From NCBI GenBank assembly GCA_001643675.2, contig LSRY02000013.1, positions 2,501 to 66,500 of the forward strand: DNA of 64,000 nt. The letters run 5' to 3'. Each line of letters opens with the position of its first letter. Position 1 is the stretch's first letter. This DNA is from Monocercomonoides exilis. Taxonomy: Eukaryota; Preaxostyla; Oxymonadida; Polymastigidae. Positions 23,827 through 36,988 of the stretch are shown here, piece by piece. Under the pieces are notes generated by a model. The model did not search any database and had not been told where the DNA came from. It saw only the letters and a list, made by a program, of their open reading frames with translations. Position numbers and translations under genes: made by a program.

Positions 23827-25843
23827 TCCTTTTTATAAAGATGTTGAAAATAACTTGCGTTATGTCGATTGATTAAAATGTTTCATTCGATGAGGTGATT
23901 TCAGATGAAATAAACAATTTTTATCACAAAATTTGTGAAAGACTGAGAGATACAAACAGATGAAGATGAAAGAAAACAAATCATCGACCGCCTATGTGTG
24001 GTTAAACAGCTTTTCCTTCAGAAAAAGAAAATTACGTTTGTCTGTTGGCGTTAACAATTCAAAGAATTTTATGCATTGTGAAAATATGAGAAGAGAAGAA
24101 CATAAAGTTGAAGAAGTTGTTGACGATTGAAGAAGTTGACACAAATACCAAAATTTTCAAAGACAAGGAGAAGAAAAAGAAGAGTCTTATGATTATGCGA
24201 TTGATGAATCGATTCTGGAGATGAACATCCCTTATTGAATTGAGATTGTTGAGAAAGTTAAGGAAGGTGAAGAAGAAGGTGAAGAAGAAGGTGAAGAAGA
24301 AGGTGAAGAAAAATAGAAGACAACAGCTTTTCCAAGTCATGTTGGGTGATAGAATAAACTGAATGTGTTCTGAATGTGAATGCCCAGCCAGTTTATAAGC
24401 TCCGACAAAAAAATCGCTTCCGTCAAACACTCTCCAAATAATCCTAAGCAAACTGCTTTTTCTCTCTTTCAAGCTCATGTCAAGCATTGTCAGACTATGC
24501 AACATACAAAATAGATGGCAGAAGGACGAATGTCATCGTTGAATGTAATACAAACAAGAATTTCCTCAAAACTTCTGAATCTTTCGTGAAATGAAAAGAA
24601 GGCGTTTCTTTCTATAACATTCCTGTTCATGGCCAATATGCATTCATTGGAAAAACACCTTTAAAGAAAAATGAATGAAATAAAAAAAATAAAAATCAAA
24701 TCATCTTTTTGGTCTTGAAATATTTTCCCACTCCAATGGATTGGTAATTATCTGTTCAACTGGTTTTCTTGTTCTTAGAATCCATTGTGAAGTTGGCTGT
24801 TATATCAGATGAGAATACGCATTCTCCAAATCAACTCTTTTTCAAAGATTTATTCAACACCAAGTCTTCACTGACAGCATGTCAGAAGGGTTCATGCAAA
24901 ATGCAAATGAAATTGTTGTAAATGCCTGCTGAGTGCTTCGTTCAACTCGCTTTCTCCATTATCCAACCCCTCAATTCCCTTTCCTTTTCCACAAAGAAAA
25001 TCTTCCCCCCAAAAATCACGCAAAGCAAGTCATGCGCAAAAAAATATGCCAAGAGTACTGCACTTTCCCTCGAAATGAACAAGCAATGCAATTCAATCTT
25101 TCAGAAACATTCTCCTCGCTTTTTCTGCATCTTGCTTAAATTATTTTTCATTCAAAATATTGCATCTGGTGTTGCATCATATGTTTTGTAACATATAACC
25201 AAGTTTAAATATATGCAATTTCCCTCCACCAATTTCTTTTTCGCAAGCAATCGATGCAAACAGCCCCACGCTCCTTCATCTGTAAACAAAATCCTTTCCC
25301 TTCTGCAGCGCTATAATTCGCATGGTTGCATCCGTGGCATTTCATCCAAAACAGCTCGAACAAAGTTTTAACGCAGCATATCATCAATCAAAATTCTCAC
25401 CTATAAAATTATGGGTTGCATAACCATATTAATAAACTGAATTTTGAGTTTTGCTTTTGTTTGATTTTTTTCGAAATTGTTAATTTTTCTTTCACAACAC
25501 AAACAGAAAAACAAAGCAGGATTGACTCTTTTTCCATCGATTTTTTTATTTCTTATTTCAAATTATATTCTTTTTTTATTGAAAAGTTCGTTTATCTCTT
25601 GAATTCTTGTTATTCTTTCGGTAAACACTTTTATCTATTTTGCAAATTATAATTCCTTTATAATCTCAAATGAATGAGTATTCCTCATTAAAAAAAAAAA
25701 TTTAAAATCCAATAAGATGGAGGGAATGTTCATTTGATTAATTTTCAATTGAAATAATAATTTGAATAATTATTCATGAAATGATAATCTCCAAATACAC
25801 CTTAACAAATGAAATGGTACAGCCAAATGGTGGTATTTTCTTA
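23827..25843. other. Decayed coding-like DNA, no intact gene
   Basis: Patches on the minus strand read as protein, for example a Cys-rich piece at 25205-25387 (CHGCNHANYSAAEGKGFCLQ ... CIDC) and a stretch near 24920-25100, but all are interrupted by frameshifts and stops. No domain is recognised. Confidence 0.35.
24266..24313 (+). repeat. 12-bp tandem repeat GGTGAAGAAGAA x4
   Basis: Four consecutive copies of GGTGAAGAAGAA, the last with one change. It lies within decayed GA-rich DNA. Confidence 0.85.
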
Positions 25844-25993
25844 TCATTCTTCTTCCATTTTTTCAAGAACTTTCCTCCTCGCTTCTTCAATTTCATCTTT
25901 GTTCGCTTCATCCTTCTCTTCTCCCTTCTCCTCTTCCCTTTCGTCATCCTCCATTTCATCCTTTTCACTATCCTCTTCGCGATTCTTTTGCAT
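25844..25993 (-). pseudogene. Fragment resembling the helical-repeat family C-terminus
   Basis: A 49-residue minus-strand frame from ATG 25993 to TGA 25844 ends DEIEEARRKVLEKMEEE. The intact helical gene at 18.5-20.0 kb has NEMEEAKRKELKRKLFEMNEEE at the matching point of its C-terminal third (the longer string is split here: EMEEAKRKELKRKL, then FEMNEEE). The fragment is short and very charged, so the similarity could be compositional. Confidence 0.35.
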
Positions 25994-26703
25994 CAAAAAA
26001 TGAATGTTAAAACAGAATCAAGTCTTGAGTTGAGTGTTTGCTGACAATAAAAAGCGATTTAAAAATTCGAGATGTGACAAGGATTGACTGAAAGTACTTC
26101 AAATATATCATTGTGTCATGCAGCCCAATGATATAGCAAAGAAGAAAAGCAAGCAAATAAGTTGTGATGAAGTGACGGAAATATTCAAAAAAGAAAAGAA
26201 ATAGTTGAGATTGTCAAAAAAGTCAAAGTCAAGAAAAAATTTGAACAAAAACATAACAGATGGATAAAATTTTTTCTGAAAATAAACATATTGGGCTAAA
26301 TGCTTCCTGCTATTCTTCCGGTTGGAAAAAGACAACAAACGCAGCAATAATAAGAAAAACAAAAAATAAAATAATTGAATTGAATAGAAAAATGAATATA
26401 AAAGATTTTGTAAAAGGATAAGGAATATAGCAACGGTAACAATAGGCAAGTTATCAATTTGGTAAAGTGTTCCCAACTCTTCTCTTTCAGAACATTCATC
26501 AAAACGTTCAATTGGGAGGGTCTTTCATTTTGCAAATGAACTGAATTTCAAGGAGCAATGCAGTTTCATCAGCACTTTTTCAGATGAAAGTTCTTTCATA
26601 TTATTATTCTTTCTGATTTCTGAGTATAACTCTCCCCTCCCTCCCATCCTCCTCGTTTTCTGAAGCAACCACAACCATATTATCTACCCTGCTCAACTCC
26701 CTT
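25994..26703. other. Intergenic DNA downstream of the large surface gene
   Basis: AT-rich; no supported gene. It contains the 3' flank of the minus-strand surface-protein gene that ends at 26704. Confidence 0.4.
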
Positions 26704-29700
26704 CTATCCCGCATCAAGCAACCCCATTTCAGCAATATCCCGAACAATTTCTGATTTATCTTCCCCTTTCTGATTTTTCTTTTTCTTTTTCTTCCTCCTC
26801 TTTTGCTTCTCTTCCCCAATCCCTTCTTCTTCTTTTCCTTCTTTCAACACTTCCTTTTCTTCATCCAATACCTCATTGACAGATTTTTCCTCTGAATCGT
26901 CTCCAATCATCGAAAAATGGCTATTTGGTGCTGAACATATCCCAATATAATATTCTGTCTGCTTTCCATTTCTTCCATCATCTGTAGAAACCCCACCCAA
27001 CTCGTCCAATCCAATCTCCGAACCTGCCCTCTCATCCCCAATTTCATCAATCTCTTCCACTTGCTTCCGTTTCTTCCCCTTCCTTCTCTTCCCCCTTTTC
27101 GCTTTTCTATCACTTTTTCGCACATTCTCATCTTCCTTTCCACCAATACAAGCACCATTCTCCATGCCTCCATCCTTTTCGCTGTTCAGAAGCGAAGCAA
27201 TCGTCTGTATTTCAACATAATTCACAGGTACCACCTCTACAACTTCTTCTTGATCGAATTTATTTTCAATAATTTCTTTATTCTCGTATGGATGGAGCTC
27301 TTTACATTTCTCTGATAGAATTCCTATCTCATTTCCAGTTTCTTCATCCAATAAAACTTGCACCTTATCTTCCTCCTCAACTCTTTGCGCAATATCTTCT
27401 TTTCTCCATTCCCCTCTTCCAACATTCTTTGATTCTTCAATATCTCCATCTTCAACCTTCCTTCCACCTCTATTCTGCTTCTTTCTCATTAACACAACAA
27501 CAACAACAAACAAAGCAATAAAAATCAAAAGAACAATAACGCAACCAATAAACGCAATCAAACTCCATTCAATTTTTCCCTCTCCTTCGGATATTCTTTC
27601 ATCTCCTTTTGGTTCAGTCTCACTTTTGTTCTTCAGAATGAATGAATCTGTTGATGACGAAGATCCTGTATTCCCAAATAAAATGCGCACACTCACTTCT
27701 GTTTTCTTTTCCATTGCTTCCAGCTGCTCCGATGAAACAACAGAATGCACTTCGTTCTCCGAAATATATCCTTCTCCATTAATTTCCTTTCTCACAATCT
27801 CCTCCTCATTCCCATCTTTCATGCTTATCTCTAGTGATAAGTTGCATGGAAGAAGCAGCTTCCCATGAATAATTAATTCCATCTCTCCTGTTGGCTGTGT
27901 TGTGTTCTTCACTTCTTCCAGAACTGGGATGAAATACGAAGATCCTCTTTCACTCGCTATTCCTCTCAATTGGCATCCTTCGTCCAATATCCACAACGAT
28001 GTGTTTGGAAACATTCCATCTCCTCCTTTCACGCTTACGACATTCAGTTCGCAATTTCCTGTGCAGATTGCATTCCTTCGCGCTGATCCGTATCCCTCAA
28101 TCTCGGGGTTGTTGATATCAAACTTGCTGTTTTCAATCTTCATGCTTCCCCCACTCACCCACAATCCTCCTGCCTTGCTGGCTCTGATTGTTGTTTCCTT
28201 CATCTCCACATTGCTGTTTTCAATGTCAATCAACGATCCGCTCCATTTGCACAATCCTTCTTTTCCCTTGTTTCCTTCATTAACTGCCTTTGCTTCTTTT
28301 TCTCCATCAAATACACAATTCTCAACATTCACTTCCTTGCACTGTCTCACTTGTATCATGTTTCCCTTGTCAACTGAATTCACACATCTTCCAAATGAGC
28401 TGTTCAGCACACTCACCTCTTGTTCAGCATCTTCCATCTCAATCGCACATCCCTTCAACAGCAGTGTCACATTCTCAAATGTCATCTCTTTCATCACCAC
28501 TTTCGCTTTTCTTCCAACACTCACAACATTCCCTTCACATTTGATGTTCAAAATGCTCGTTTCAAGCAGAGTCACATTCGATTCTTTGTTGAATAACAGC
28601 ACCGAACCTGCTGATTCCAAATCCTTGAATGTTGTTTCTGAGATCTTCAGCTCTCCGCTTTCCACGCTTACAACCGAACTGTTCAGCCTCATCCCAACAG
28701 CTGTTGCTGAAGAGCAGAATTCACATTTATGGATCTCTGTTGATCCATTCTTCACTTTCATGAAATGGTTGTGAGTTGCCTTAAATGTGTCTTCAAACTC
28801 GAATGAGCACTTCTCTACTGAACATTCATTCACAAACTCCATCACACAATCCTTCTCACCTGATTTCTCAATCTTGGAATTCAACCGAACAACCCCCCGT
28901 GTCTTTTTCAATGAATTCACAACCAGATCTCCAATCACACATTCTTCTGTCACAAACCCTTCTCCATCAATTAGGATCGCATTCATCACCCCTTCTTGGA
29001 TGTGTTCAATCCCACAGTTGATGCTGCTGCATGGATTTGTCTGTGCCCCACATCCCCTCCCATCACTCCCTCTCCCACTCACAAACACCTGTGCCGAATA
29101 ATAGAATGTGATCAGCGGAATCAGATCCATGTTAGCATTCCCTTTTGAATCGCATCCGCAGATGGAGTTGTCTGAGTTCAATGATTCCTGGTTGTAGTTC
29201 AAAGTGAACAGTGTTTCGTTGATCTGCTTTGCAATCGAGTAGCATTTGATGAATATATCATTCCCTTCATGTGCCTCATTCGAATAAAACATGATGTCCA
29301 CGATATTGAAATTCAGAGACGGAATCTTGGCGTCACCTTCATAATTCACATCATCCTCGGCTCCATTGATAAACAGCCCTCCTCCGCGCCCTGTGTCAGA
29401 CGAGCACTTGCACGTCGAAAAAGAGCTGTCATTGATTTTAAAAACTGTTTCTTCGCTCTTCAGCACCACTTTCATTCCTCCCCCTTCCGTGCTCGAAGCG
29501 CTCTTGCAACTCGTCATTGCGCACTCATCCAATATGCATTCAACTGCGTAATCAAATGACCCCACATCAATAACCCCTGCCCCATTTCCTTCCTTCGTGA
29601 TATTGGCAAATGAACAGCCATTAACTTTCAGCAATGGCATGCTGTTTTTAGGATGACCGTTTTCGGCCGCATTCAAGCCCGATGACACTGACACTTCATT

Positions 29701-32700
29701 TGTGAGTTCATCCTCAAATATCGAAATCAGGCTTCTTTCTGTCACAGTGGTTAATGAAATGTTCACTTTCTGAACAATCACCTGATCGACACTTTTGCTC
29801 AAGCTGATGAATCCTTTCAAATCAGAAATCAAATTCATCGTGCATTTCTCAATCAGAGCGCTCCCTCCATTAACTTTTATCGCGCAATATGCAAATGCCT
29901 CTGTCAGCCCTGCCAATGCTCCGAAAGAACAATCCGTGACTGTCAAGAATGCATTTGTTCCTGACGATTCAATGAATACTGCATGATTAGTTTTCGCGAC
30001 TGGTTTTGTGAATGACATGTTTACAAGTGACAAACTCACATTAGATGATATCATTGAATCTTTCAGATCATTCTCATCTTCATCACTGATCGTCACTCCT
30101 GTTCCTTTCTTTGTCCCTTCAATCGCCACTTTTGGCTTCTCTAAAATTGATGATGAAAAAGACAAAAATGAAAATGATATGGAATGTCTCAGCAACCCTG
30201 ATCCCACAATGGCAATATGCGTTTCCCCTTCTCCCAGTGTTGGGCATCGAAGTGATATCAAGTGATCAATTGATGAACATGGTGCTTCTGAATATCCACA
30301 CCCACTGAAGTCTCCTCCTTTATCTCTCGAAACAAACCCATCCCTACTCCAGTTCCTCCACAAATACACAACAAGCGGAATCACATATCCCTCTCCTGTC
30401 GTCTTCCTCTCCCATCCACACAACGAATCCAACGATTCCAACTCCTCTGAACTCATCTTCCATTTGAAGTGCTCCTTATCCACAATCTCACTCAGATCCC
30501 ATCCTGATATAAGCAGACTATTTCCTCCCAATAAAGCAGAGCATCCTGAAAAGTCAACTGACACAATCGAAAAGTCAATCGAGTTGTTAGCCAGATACAA
30601 CATCATCCCTCCTCCAAATCTGCCACTTGTGCATCTGTTGAATGTTGTTGTTGTTCCTGCCCTAAGCTTACTTGAAGGTGATAATAAATCAACCTTAATC
30701 CCACCACCACTTCCAGCCTTGCACTCGCAATCTTCGATTGTCACATTCTTGACCACAAATGTCTCTCCTGCCTTCACACTCTTTGCAACAACCACCCCAT
30801 CTCCTTCAGTCAACTTCACATTCATCACCTTCACATTCGCCAGCACGCTGTCTCCTGATGCTGTGGCTGTCAGATACAATGCAGATGAAGACAATGAAGA
30901 AGAAGAAGAAGAAGGAGATTGATTCGGCTCAGAGAACAACGGTTTTGAGACATTCATATTTATGATCTCCACATCAACCATCGACAGCTGTAAAAGTGGC
31001 ACCACAAGCACTGAAGATGGTATCACAAAGTTTCCTGTTTCACTTGTGGTGATCACAACATCCTCCAATGAGAGTGACCCACTCCTATCAGACACAACAA
31101 CCACACTCGGAGAAGTTTCTGCTTCTGTGTTACAATCAACCTTCAAATGGCTCATTCCCAGATGGCCTGTTGACACACTGAACAAAGGTCCAGTTGACGA
31201 AAGAGATTTCATTTCAATCAAACTTTTATCTTTGCCTTTCCCAATGACTGAAATCTTCTTTGTCCCAATCTCAATTGTAGTTGTCTCGCTTATGTGACTC
31301 CCTTCCAGCAGCATGACTGACAGGCTCACCTGGATCACGCTCCGAATGACTGCAACACCAATGGTTCTGCATGCAGTTGACTCATCCAGTCCACATAGAT
31401 CATCTTCACCACCTCCGCTCACAGCCACAAATCGATTGAGAATTCCTCTCTTTAACCAATCCTTTTTTGATGTTTGGTCAAAAATCCAAGAACCTGACGG
31501 ATTATTCGCATAGCACACCCTCTGGTCATCTGTGTTTAAGGTGTAGCATTCAAAAAACGGATTTCCAGAACTCAAAAAAAGATTAAAATCATCTCCATAC
31601 ATCATATCATGACCATAAGGAGTGGCTTCAGATCTGCAACTACATTCGTGAAAGAACAAAAAAAAACAATAAATCTCATTATCTGGCTTTTCTGTTTTTT
31701 CTGGTCTGAAAAACAACCCTCCTCCTTCACTTAATGCGGAACATGAAATAAACTGAGCGCTCCTCATTTTAAATTGTATTGAATGAATATTATAGCAAAG
31801 CATTCCTCCACCTCCATTGTTTGCCACTGAGCAGAATACGAAACTGCAGTCAAACACACACGCGCTCTCACCTCCTCCTTTTTCTTCACCAACGCAACTT
31901 GATCCTGAAACCTGAAAATTATTTAGACAAAGACCTCCTCCTTCATTGTATGCTTCACAATTCCGGAATTTGCACTCACTGATCTTGACACATGTTGAAA
32001 CTCCATACACACATATTCCTCCTCCATATTCATTTTGTGCAGTACAAGCATTGAACACATTATTTTCGATGTGTATAGACTTAATTGCAAGACACATTAT
32101 CCCTCCGCCACAATAATATGCATAGCAGTCGTTGAACGTGCAGTGAGAAATAGACATTTCTCCAGACTGAAGATTAAACATATAAATTGCACCTCCATTC
32201 GAAGCGCTGTCAGAACCGTCTTGGACAATTCCTGAAGTCTTCGATCCATTCCACTCACACCAAATAAATGTATTCTGTCCATTTTCTGTTGAATTTTGTC
32301 TTCCTGGCTGTTTTTTTTTCATTTCAGTTCCAATGAACTCAACATTTCTTGTTCGATAACACCTAACAAATGAGGAGTTTGAAACAGTTAAGGAAGCCAA
32401 TGGGTTGTTGAGGGAAGGGACAATTCCGCCATCATATGCATTGCAGACTGATGAAAATGAGCAGCTGCTCATCAAACACGAGGTTTGGGATGACGTAGTG
32501 GTTGAAGGCGAGCATACATCATTGGCTGTTGAGATGTTGAAAAAAGTGAGTTTGGAGAGGGATATTAGGGGTATTGAAGGAGATGACAGAAATGGGGCTG
32601 ATGAGACACAAAAAGAAGAGAAGTGTGATTCACTCACCGAAATACTTCCTTCAATGCCTTCTCCATATCCATCTCCTTCTCCTTCTCTTCCTCTTCCTCT

Positions 32701-33381
32701 TCCACTTTCTCCTCCTTCTCCTCCTTTTTCTTCACCTTCACTTTTCTCCCTTCCATATCCCTTCCCTCCAAACAGCCTTCCCGAGTATATCTCTCCCCCT
32801 CTTCTCCACCCTTTCAATGTGATGTTTGTCAACACCCCAATGCTCCCACTCAGATCAAATGCACCTGCCCCATCATCCTTCCCCATCCCCACAACACACC
32901 CTCTCACCACAACCACACTCCCTTTCCTTCCATACACCACACTCCCACACTCACATCCCATCAGCTCAATCCCCTTCAATTCAACTGACGAATTAATTAA
33001 TCTCATGTTTCCGATGATTTGGCTTTGTTCGCTTATTCGTCCTAAATCTTTGAAAGAAAAAAATGGCTTCGAATATTTTTGTGGATTTTGTTTTATGTCT
33101 TTTACTTCATCCAGATTCTCATTATTCTCTCCGTTTTTGAGCAATTCTTCATTGTCAAATGAACATACATCTGAAAATGATAGTCACAGATTCATATTAT
33201 TAAAATATATTATTGACTAAAATTGCATACTTTTCATATCCATGTACTCATTCATATCACAGTTTTTATCATAGAAAACAATATTCGAACCAGGTGAATG
33301 ATCGACTGTTGCCAATTGGTGGCCATGGTAGCCATTAATATTGTATATAAGCGCACATATCGTTACAATCAAATATCTCAT
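26704..33381 (-). CDS. Giant type I surface protein with parallel beta-helix (Pmp-like) repeats
   Basis: Exon 1 is 33381-33231, the intron is 33230-33171 (GTATGCAA..TTTTCAG, 60 bp), and exon 2 is 33170-26704 ending in TAG; together 2,205 residues. The short first exon supplies ATG and a signal peptide (MRYLIVTICALIYNI). The long ectodomain is built of beta-helix repeats with GGAI/GGGI and F-x-x-C/N motifs (GGAIYMFN, CTFNDCYAYYCGGGIMC, VFNACTAQNEYGGGI), the pattern of chlamydial polymorphic membrane proteins. Three copies of a C-G-x(4,5)-[AP]-C-x-[ST]-I module occur near residues 640, 1010 and 1425. Before the membrane lies a domain with HGKLLLPCNLSLEI. One membrane span (IAFIGCVIVLLIFIALFVVV, about 1920-1945) is followed by a 260-residue charged cytoplasmic tail with a tyrosine-based YVEI motif. 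It is likely a cell-surface adhesin or receptor. A shorter paralogue lies at 52396-55365. The GC content and intactness contrast with the decayed DNA around it. Confidence 0.85.
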
Positions 33382-34964
33382 GCTAAGTGTGAAATTAACA
33401 ATCAAATAAAAAATAAAAAAATAATGGTCATGATGAATAATTAATTTTAACTTTTCTCTGTTCTGAAGTTTATATATTCTTTCCAACTATTTTATATTTT
33501 TAGAGAAAGATTTTTATTTTAAATGTTTTATGTTCAGTGCTCAAATTAACAGTGTTCTCTTCGATTTTCTAATTGTTGTTTCATCAATCTTGATATTTCC
33601 TTTGCAAACAGAAAATTGAAATCAAAGAGCATAATATTGAAAAATGCTTCGATAATTTTCAAAGCAAACTGCACAATGGGGTTGCGAATTTTTTTTTTAA
33701 AAAAAAATAATGGACTGGCAAAGCAAATCAGCTGAAAGTTATTTTTCTAATTGAAGAAAGTGTTTGAAAGCCAGCAACACCGAAGAAGCATCAGTTGTCA
33801 AAACGGAATAGAAGGAAAGTTTGATGTTTGCTTGCATTTTTATTTTTGTATTTTTTGAGTGTTGATTGTTTTTGTGATTCCCATCAATTCAGGGGAAGAA
33901 AATCTATAAAAATGAATAAATTGAGGAATATACAATTATTCGAGCGAATATCAAAGGTGGACAGCGAGATCCTTTGATGAAGACAATGAATAAAAACATT
34001 GGGCATTTGTTGGACTGTTCATATTTTTCAACAAAGAGTTAAAACAGAATGGAGGTGAAAAGAGAATGTGTATCTCATTTTTCACTGAAAATCAGGAGAT
34101 TGAAGCATTTAAAAGAGGAAAGATGGCAAAAAGGGTGATCGATAACTTTGTTGGGAAAGTCATTTGAAACGAGAAGAGGAAGATGAAGATATGAAAAAAA
34201 CTTTGAACTGATAATCAAGGATGCGATAATTGAATGTTTGGCCTTTTTTTTCTTCAATTTCCAAATAAGAACAGCAATGAATGTGAACCATATCCAAAAT
34301 GATATTGCGTCTAATTTGTTTTCTTTTGCACTTTTGAAAGCTGCAAAGTACGATATTGCATGTTTATGGAAACAACTTGGAGGTGCATTGAGAGTAGGAG
34401 CACCCATCCAAACTTAGAAATGAATGTCTGTGATTTGATGCTGCACGCTTAACTTACATTTCCTATAGGCAGAGTTATTCCTTGTTTGCTGTGTGTTCTT
34501 GTTTCTCTTTTTCAATGCTTGAGTAATTCTAATTCTTATTATTATTATTATTTTATCTGTTCGTACTGATTCAGCAGCTGAATCATGATGAATGCTTTTT
34601 TTCATGTGCATCATTCGTCAGGGTTGCATTCACTTGATATGGAGAAATGATTGGTTGCAGCTAGAAAGTCACCCCGTTGAAGGAGAAGGTAGAGAAGAGG
34701 ATGATGGAAATAGCAGCTGATTGAAGATGGGAGGTTCATTTGGAAAAGAATGAAAGTGGCAATCAAAACGCGGAAGTTTATTATAAATTTTATATTTTTA
34801 TTTTTCACTTTTGATGAAAAAACTAACGAAGAAAATAAAATATTTTCTATATGTTTTAAATCATAAAAGTCAATTGAATAAATTCTGAGGGTCTGTGATT
34901 CAAAATAAGTTGGAGAAATTTATTGGTCAAAGATGGACAAAACAAATAATCAAATAAAAAATGA
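33382..34964. other. Intergenic DNA, no supported gene
   Basis: Contains the promoter side of the surface-protein gene. A 110-codon minus-strand frame at 34075-34407 begins MGAPTLNAPPSCFHKHAISY and has a hydrophobic patch, but it lacks a recognisable domain or codon character and is not called. Confidence 0.4.
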
Positions 34965-35161
34965 AAGAGAAAAATAAAAATGAAAAAAGAAAGAAAGAAA
35001 AAAAAAAAAGAAAGAAAAAAGAAAAAGAAAGAAAAAGAAAAGAAAAAGAAAGAAAAAGAAAAAGAAAAAGAAAAAGAAAAAGAAAAGAAAAGAAAAAGAA
35101 AAAGAAAAAGAAAAAAGAAAAGAAAAAGAATAAGAAAAAGAAAAAGAAAAAGAAAAAGAAA
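34965..35161 (+). repeat. AAAGAAA/GAAAAA polypurine tract
   Basis: About 200 bp made almost only of A and G in irregular AAAGAAA and GAAAAA units. A further A-only run follows at 35209-35245. It opens long Lys/Glu/Arg frames that are not genes. Confidence 0.9.
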
Positions 35162-35454
35162 ATAATATTTGTTTCTCTTGCTCTCGATGGAAAAGCGAAA
35201 AGTGTACTAAAAAAAAATAAAAAAAAAAAAAAAAAAAAAAAAAAACCCTATATCAGCATAAAAACGTTGTTGAAAATTTCCTTTTTTTTTTTTTTTGTTA
35301 TTGTTTTGAATTTGCTATGTTATTCGGTAAATGCAGAAGATAGGTGTACCTTAATTTTTTGTTTGATCCTAAAAAAATGGAATTAACAACAACAATATGT
35401 ATATTTGTAATATTCTCATCACTTAAAGAGAAATTTATTTGTACATTTTTGTTA

Positions 35455-35700
35455 AAATATGGGTTATTATTTTTGAAAAGTCGCAAATGTTCAATTTTCA
35501 AAAAAATCAAAAATTAAATATTTTGCTCAAATTTCTGTTTCTTCTCACGAATCATCTTTTTAAAAGAATAAAACAGCATTATTCAGAAATAGATTCCATA
35601 TTAGTGAAGTATGGAGTACGTTAACAATAATTTGAACAAAATTTGAAATTTTTTATTTATTTGAAAATTAAACATTAGCGATTTTTCAAAAAGAATTACA
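35455..35700 (+). repeat. Dispersed repeat R1, copy A
   Basis: The core CATTATTCAGAAATAGATTC followed by CATATTAGTGAAGTATGG and its flanks recur, inverted, at 50030-50280. The copy is itself roughly palindromic: AATTTTCAAAAAAATC near 35495 is mirrored by GAAAATTAAACATTAGCG near 35663. Probably a small foldback element. Confidence 0.65.
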
Positions 35701-35984
35701 CACATTATGCTCGTTTTTCAGAAAATATGGGATTGATCAGTTTTCGTTATCATTTGATCCTGAGTGAAATAGAAACAAATATATCTATTTCGAGATATTG
35801 AAGAATGTTCATGGACCCTGATTGCGCATGGACATGGCATCGAGTCCAATTACTTAATTGCTGTTACAAATAATTCACGAATTGTCAAAAACCAATGAAT
35901 TTTTGTTTTTATATGGGGAAGTGTTGCTGGATATGAAAAAAAAATTGAAAAAGAAAAATAAATGTTAATAAGGACACTTCGTTT

Positions 35985-36800
35985 TTCAGGTCTAAGATTG
36001 GGATATCAAAACTTCAGCAACTTTTGCTTTTATTGTATATGAAATAAAATTTCAAACAAATTACATAATTTAGTGGGCAAAAGCAGAGATAATGTTTCAT
36101 TTTGGGCAAGTGTTTCTCGAACAGCTGCTGTTTACACTGTTTCTAAAATGGATTTGACATTGGGAGGATCAGAATGCATCGTTGAAATAGATGAAGCCGT
36201 TCTTCGCAAAAGAAAATTCAAAAAAGGAAGGAACAAGCAACAAATATGGATCTTTGGAATGGTAGAACGAAAAACAGATCGTAACCAAGGAAAATGTTTG
36301 ATAGTTCGTGTCGAAAACAGAAAGAAAGAAACTTTAATACCCATTATTGAAAATTTCGGAAAAAAGCAGACAACAATTTATTCTGACGAGTGGCGCGCGT
36401 ATTCCTGTTTGAATTCTTTGGGTTTTAAACATTCAACAGTTTGCCATAAATACCGGTTCAAAGATAAAACGACATCTGCTTGCATGAATATTATCGAAGG
36501 GCTTTGGAGTCAATAAAGAAGGTTTTTACCACGTACAAGTGCATGATTAAAATTTTAAGATAATTATTTGGCAAGTTTTATGATGGAAAAGCAAACCTTT
36601 ATACTTTCTTGAGAATGCTCGAATTATTCATGATTTTGTTCCCACAAAGGATTACGAAAATCAAAAGGAGCAAATAAGAGATTTTGTCGATGAAAACACA
36701 GAGGCTGATAGCGATATTACTCGAACAGCTGAAGGATCATTGAACGAGGATCTAGGAGTAGGTGACGGTAGTGATGCTTCTGAATACACTGAAAATTGAG
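35985..36800 (+). pseudogene. Merlin/IS1595-like DDE transposase, broken
   Basis: The central 36073-36516 frame is an intact ISXO2/IS1595-type catalytic core: VEIDEAVLRKRKFKKGRNKQ (first Asp), IYSDEWRAYSCLNSLGFKHS (second Asp) and NIIEGLWSQ (Glu). Merlin is the eukaryotic superfamily with this core. Upstream, SKIGISKLQQLLLLLYMK (about 35990-36045) is in a different frame. Downstream, the catalytic frame meets TAA (36514-36516) but reads on as RRFLPRTSA and, after more stops, DNYLASFMMEKQ. The C-terminus FLENARIIHDFVPTKDYENQ to GDGSDASEYTEN is in yet another frame, ending at about 36800. The N-terminal zinc-binding part is not recognisable. So this is a decayed copy with at least two frameshifts. 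Confidence 0.8.
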
Positions 36801-36878
36801 TTTTTTGATATTTTTTTCGCATTCACAAAATATCTCAAGAATTCACTCAATATATTCATTTATTTTCTTAAAACAATA

Positions 36879-36918
36879 CCTCTGTGACCTGACAATTAAC
36901 TTTAAGCCTCGTCCGTCA

Positions 36919-36988
<70 letters not shown>

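Noticed and set aside
27902-33220. Plus-strand frames of up to 290 codons
   Set aside because: They lie opposite the intact surface-protein gene and are shadows of its codon bias.
34075-34407. 110-codon minus-strand frame with a hydrophobic patch
   Set aside because: No domain, no splice partners, composition like its surroundings.
34961-35386. Lys/Glu/Arg-rich frame of about 140 codons
   Set aside because: Produced by the A/G-only tract; no flanking coding signal.
36514-36800. Merlin gene ending naturally at TAA 36516
   Set aside because: The family needs more sequence after the catalytic Glu, and such sequence is present downstream in shifted frames, so the stop marks decay.
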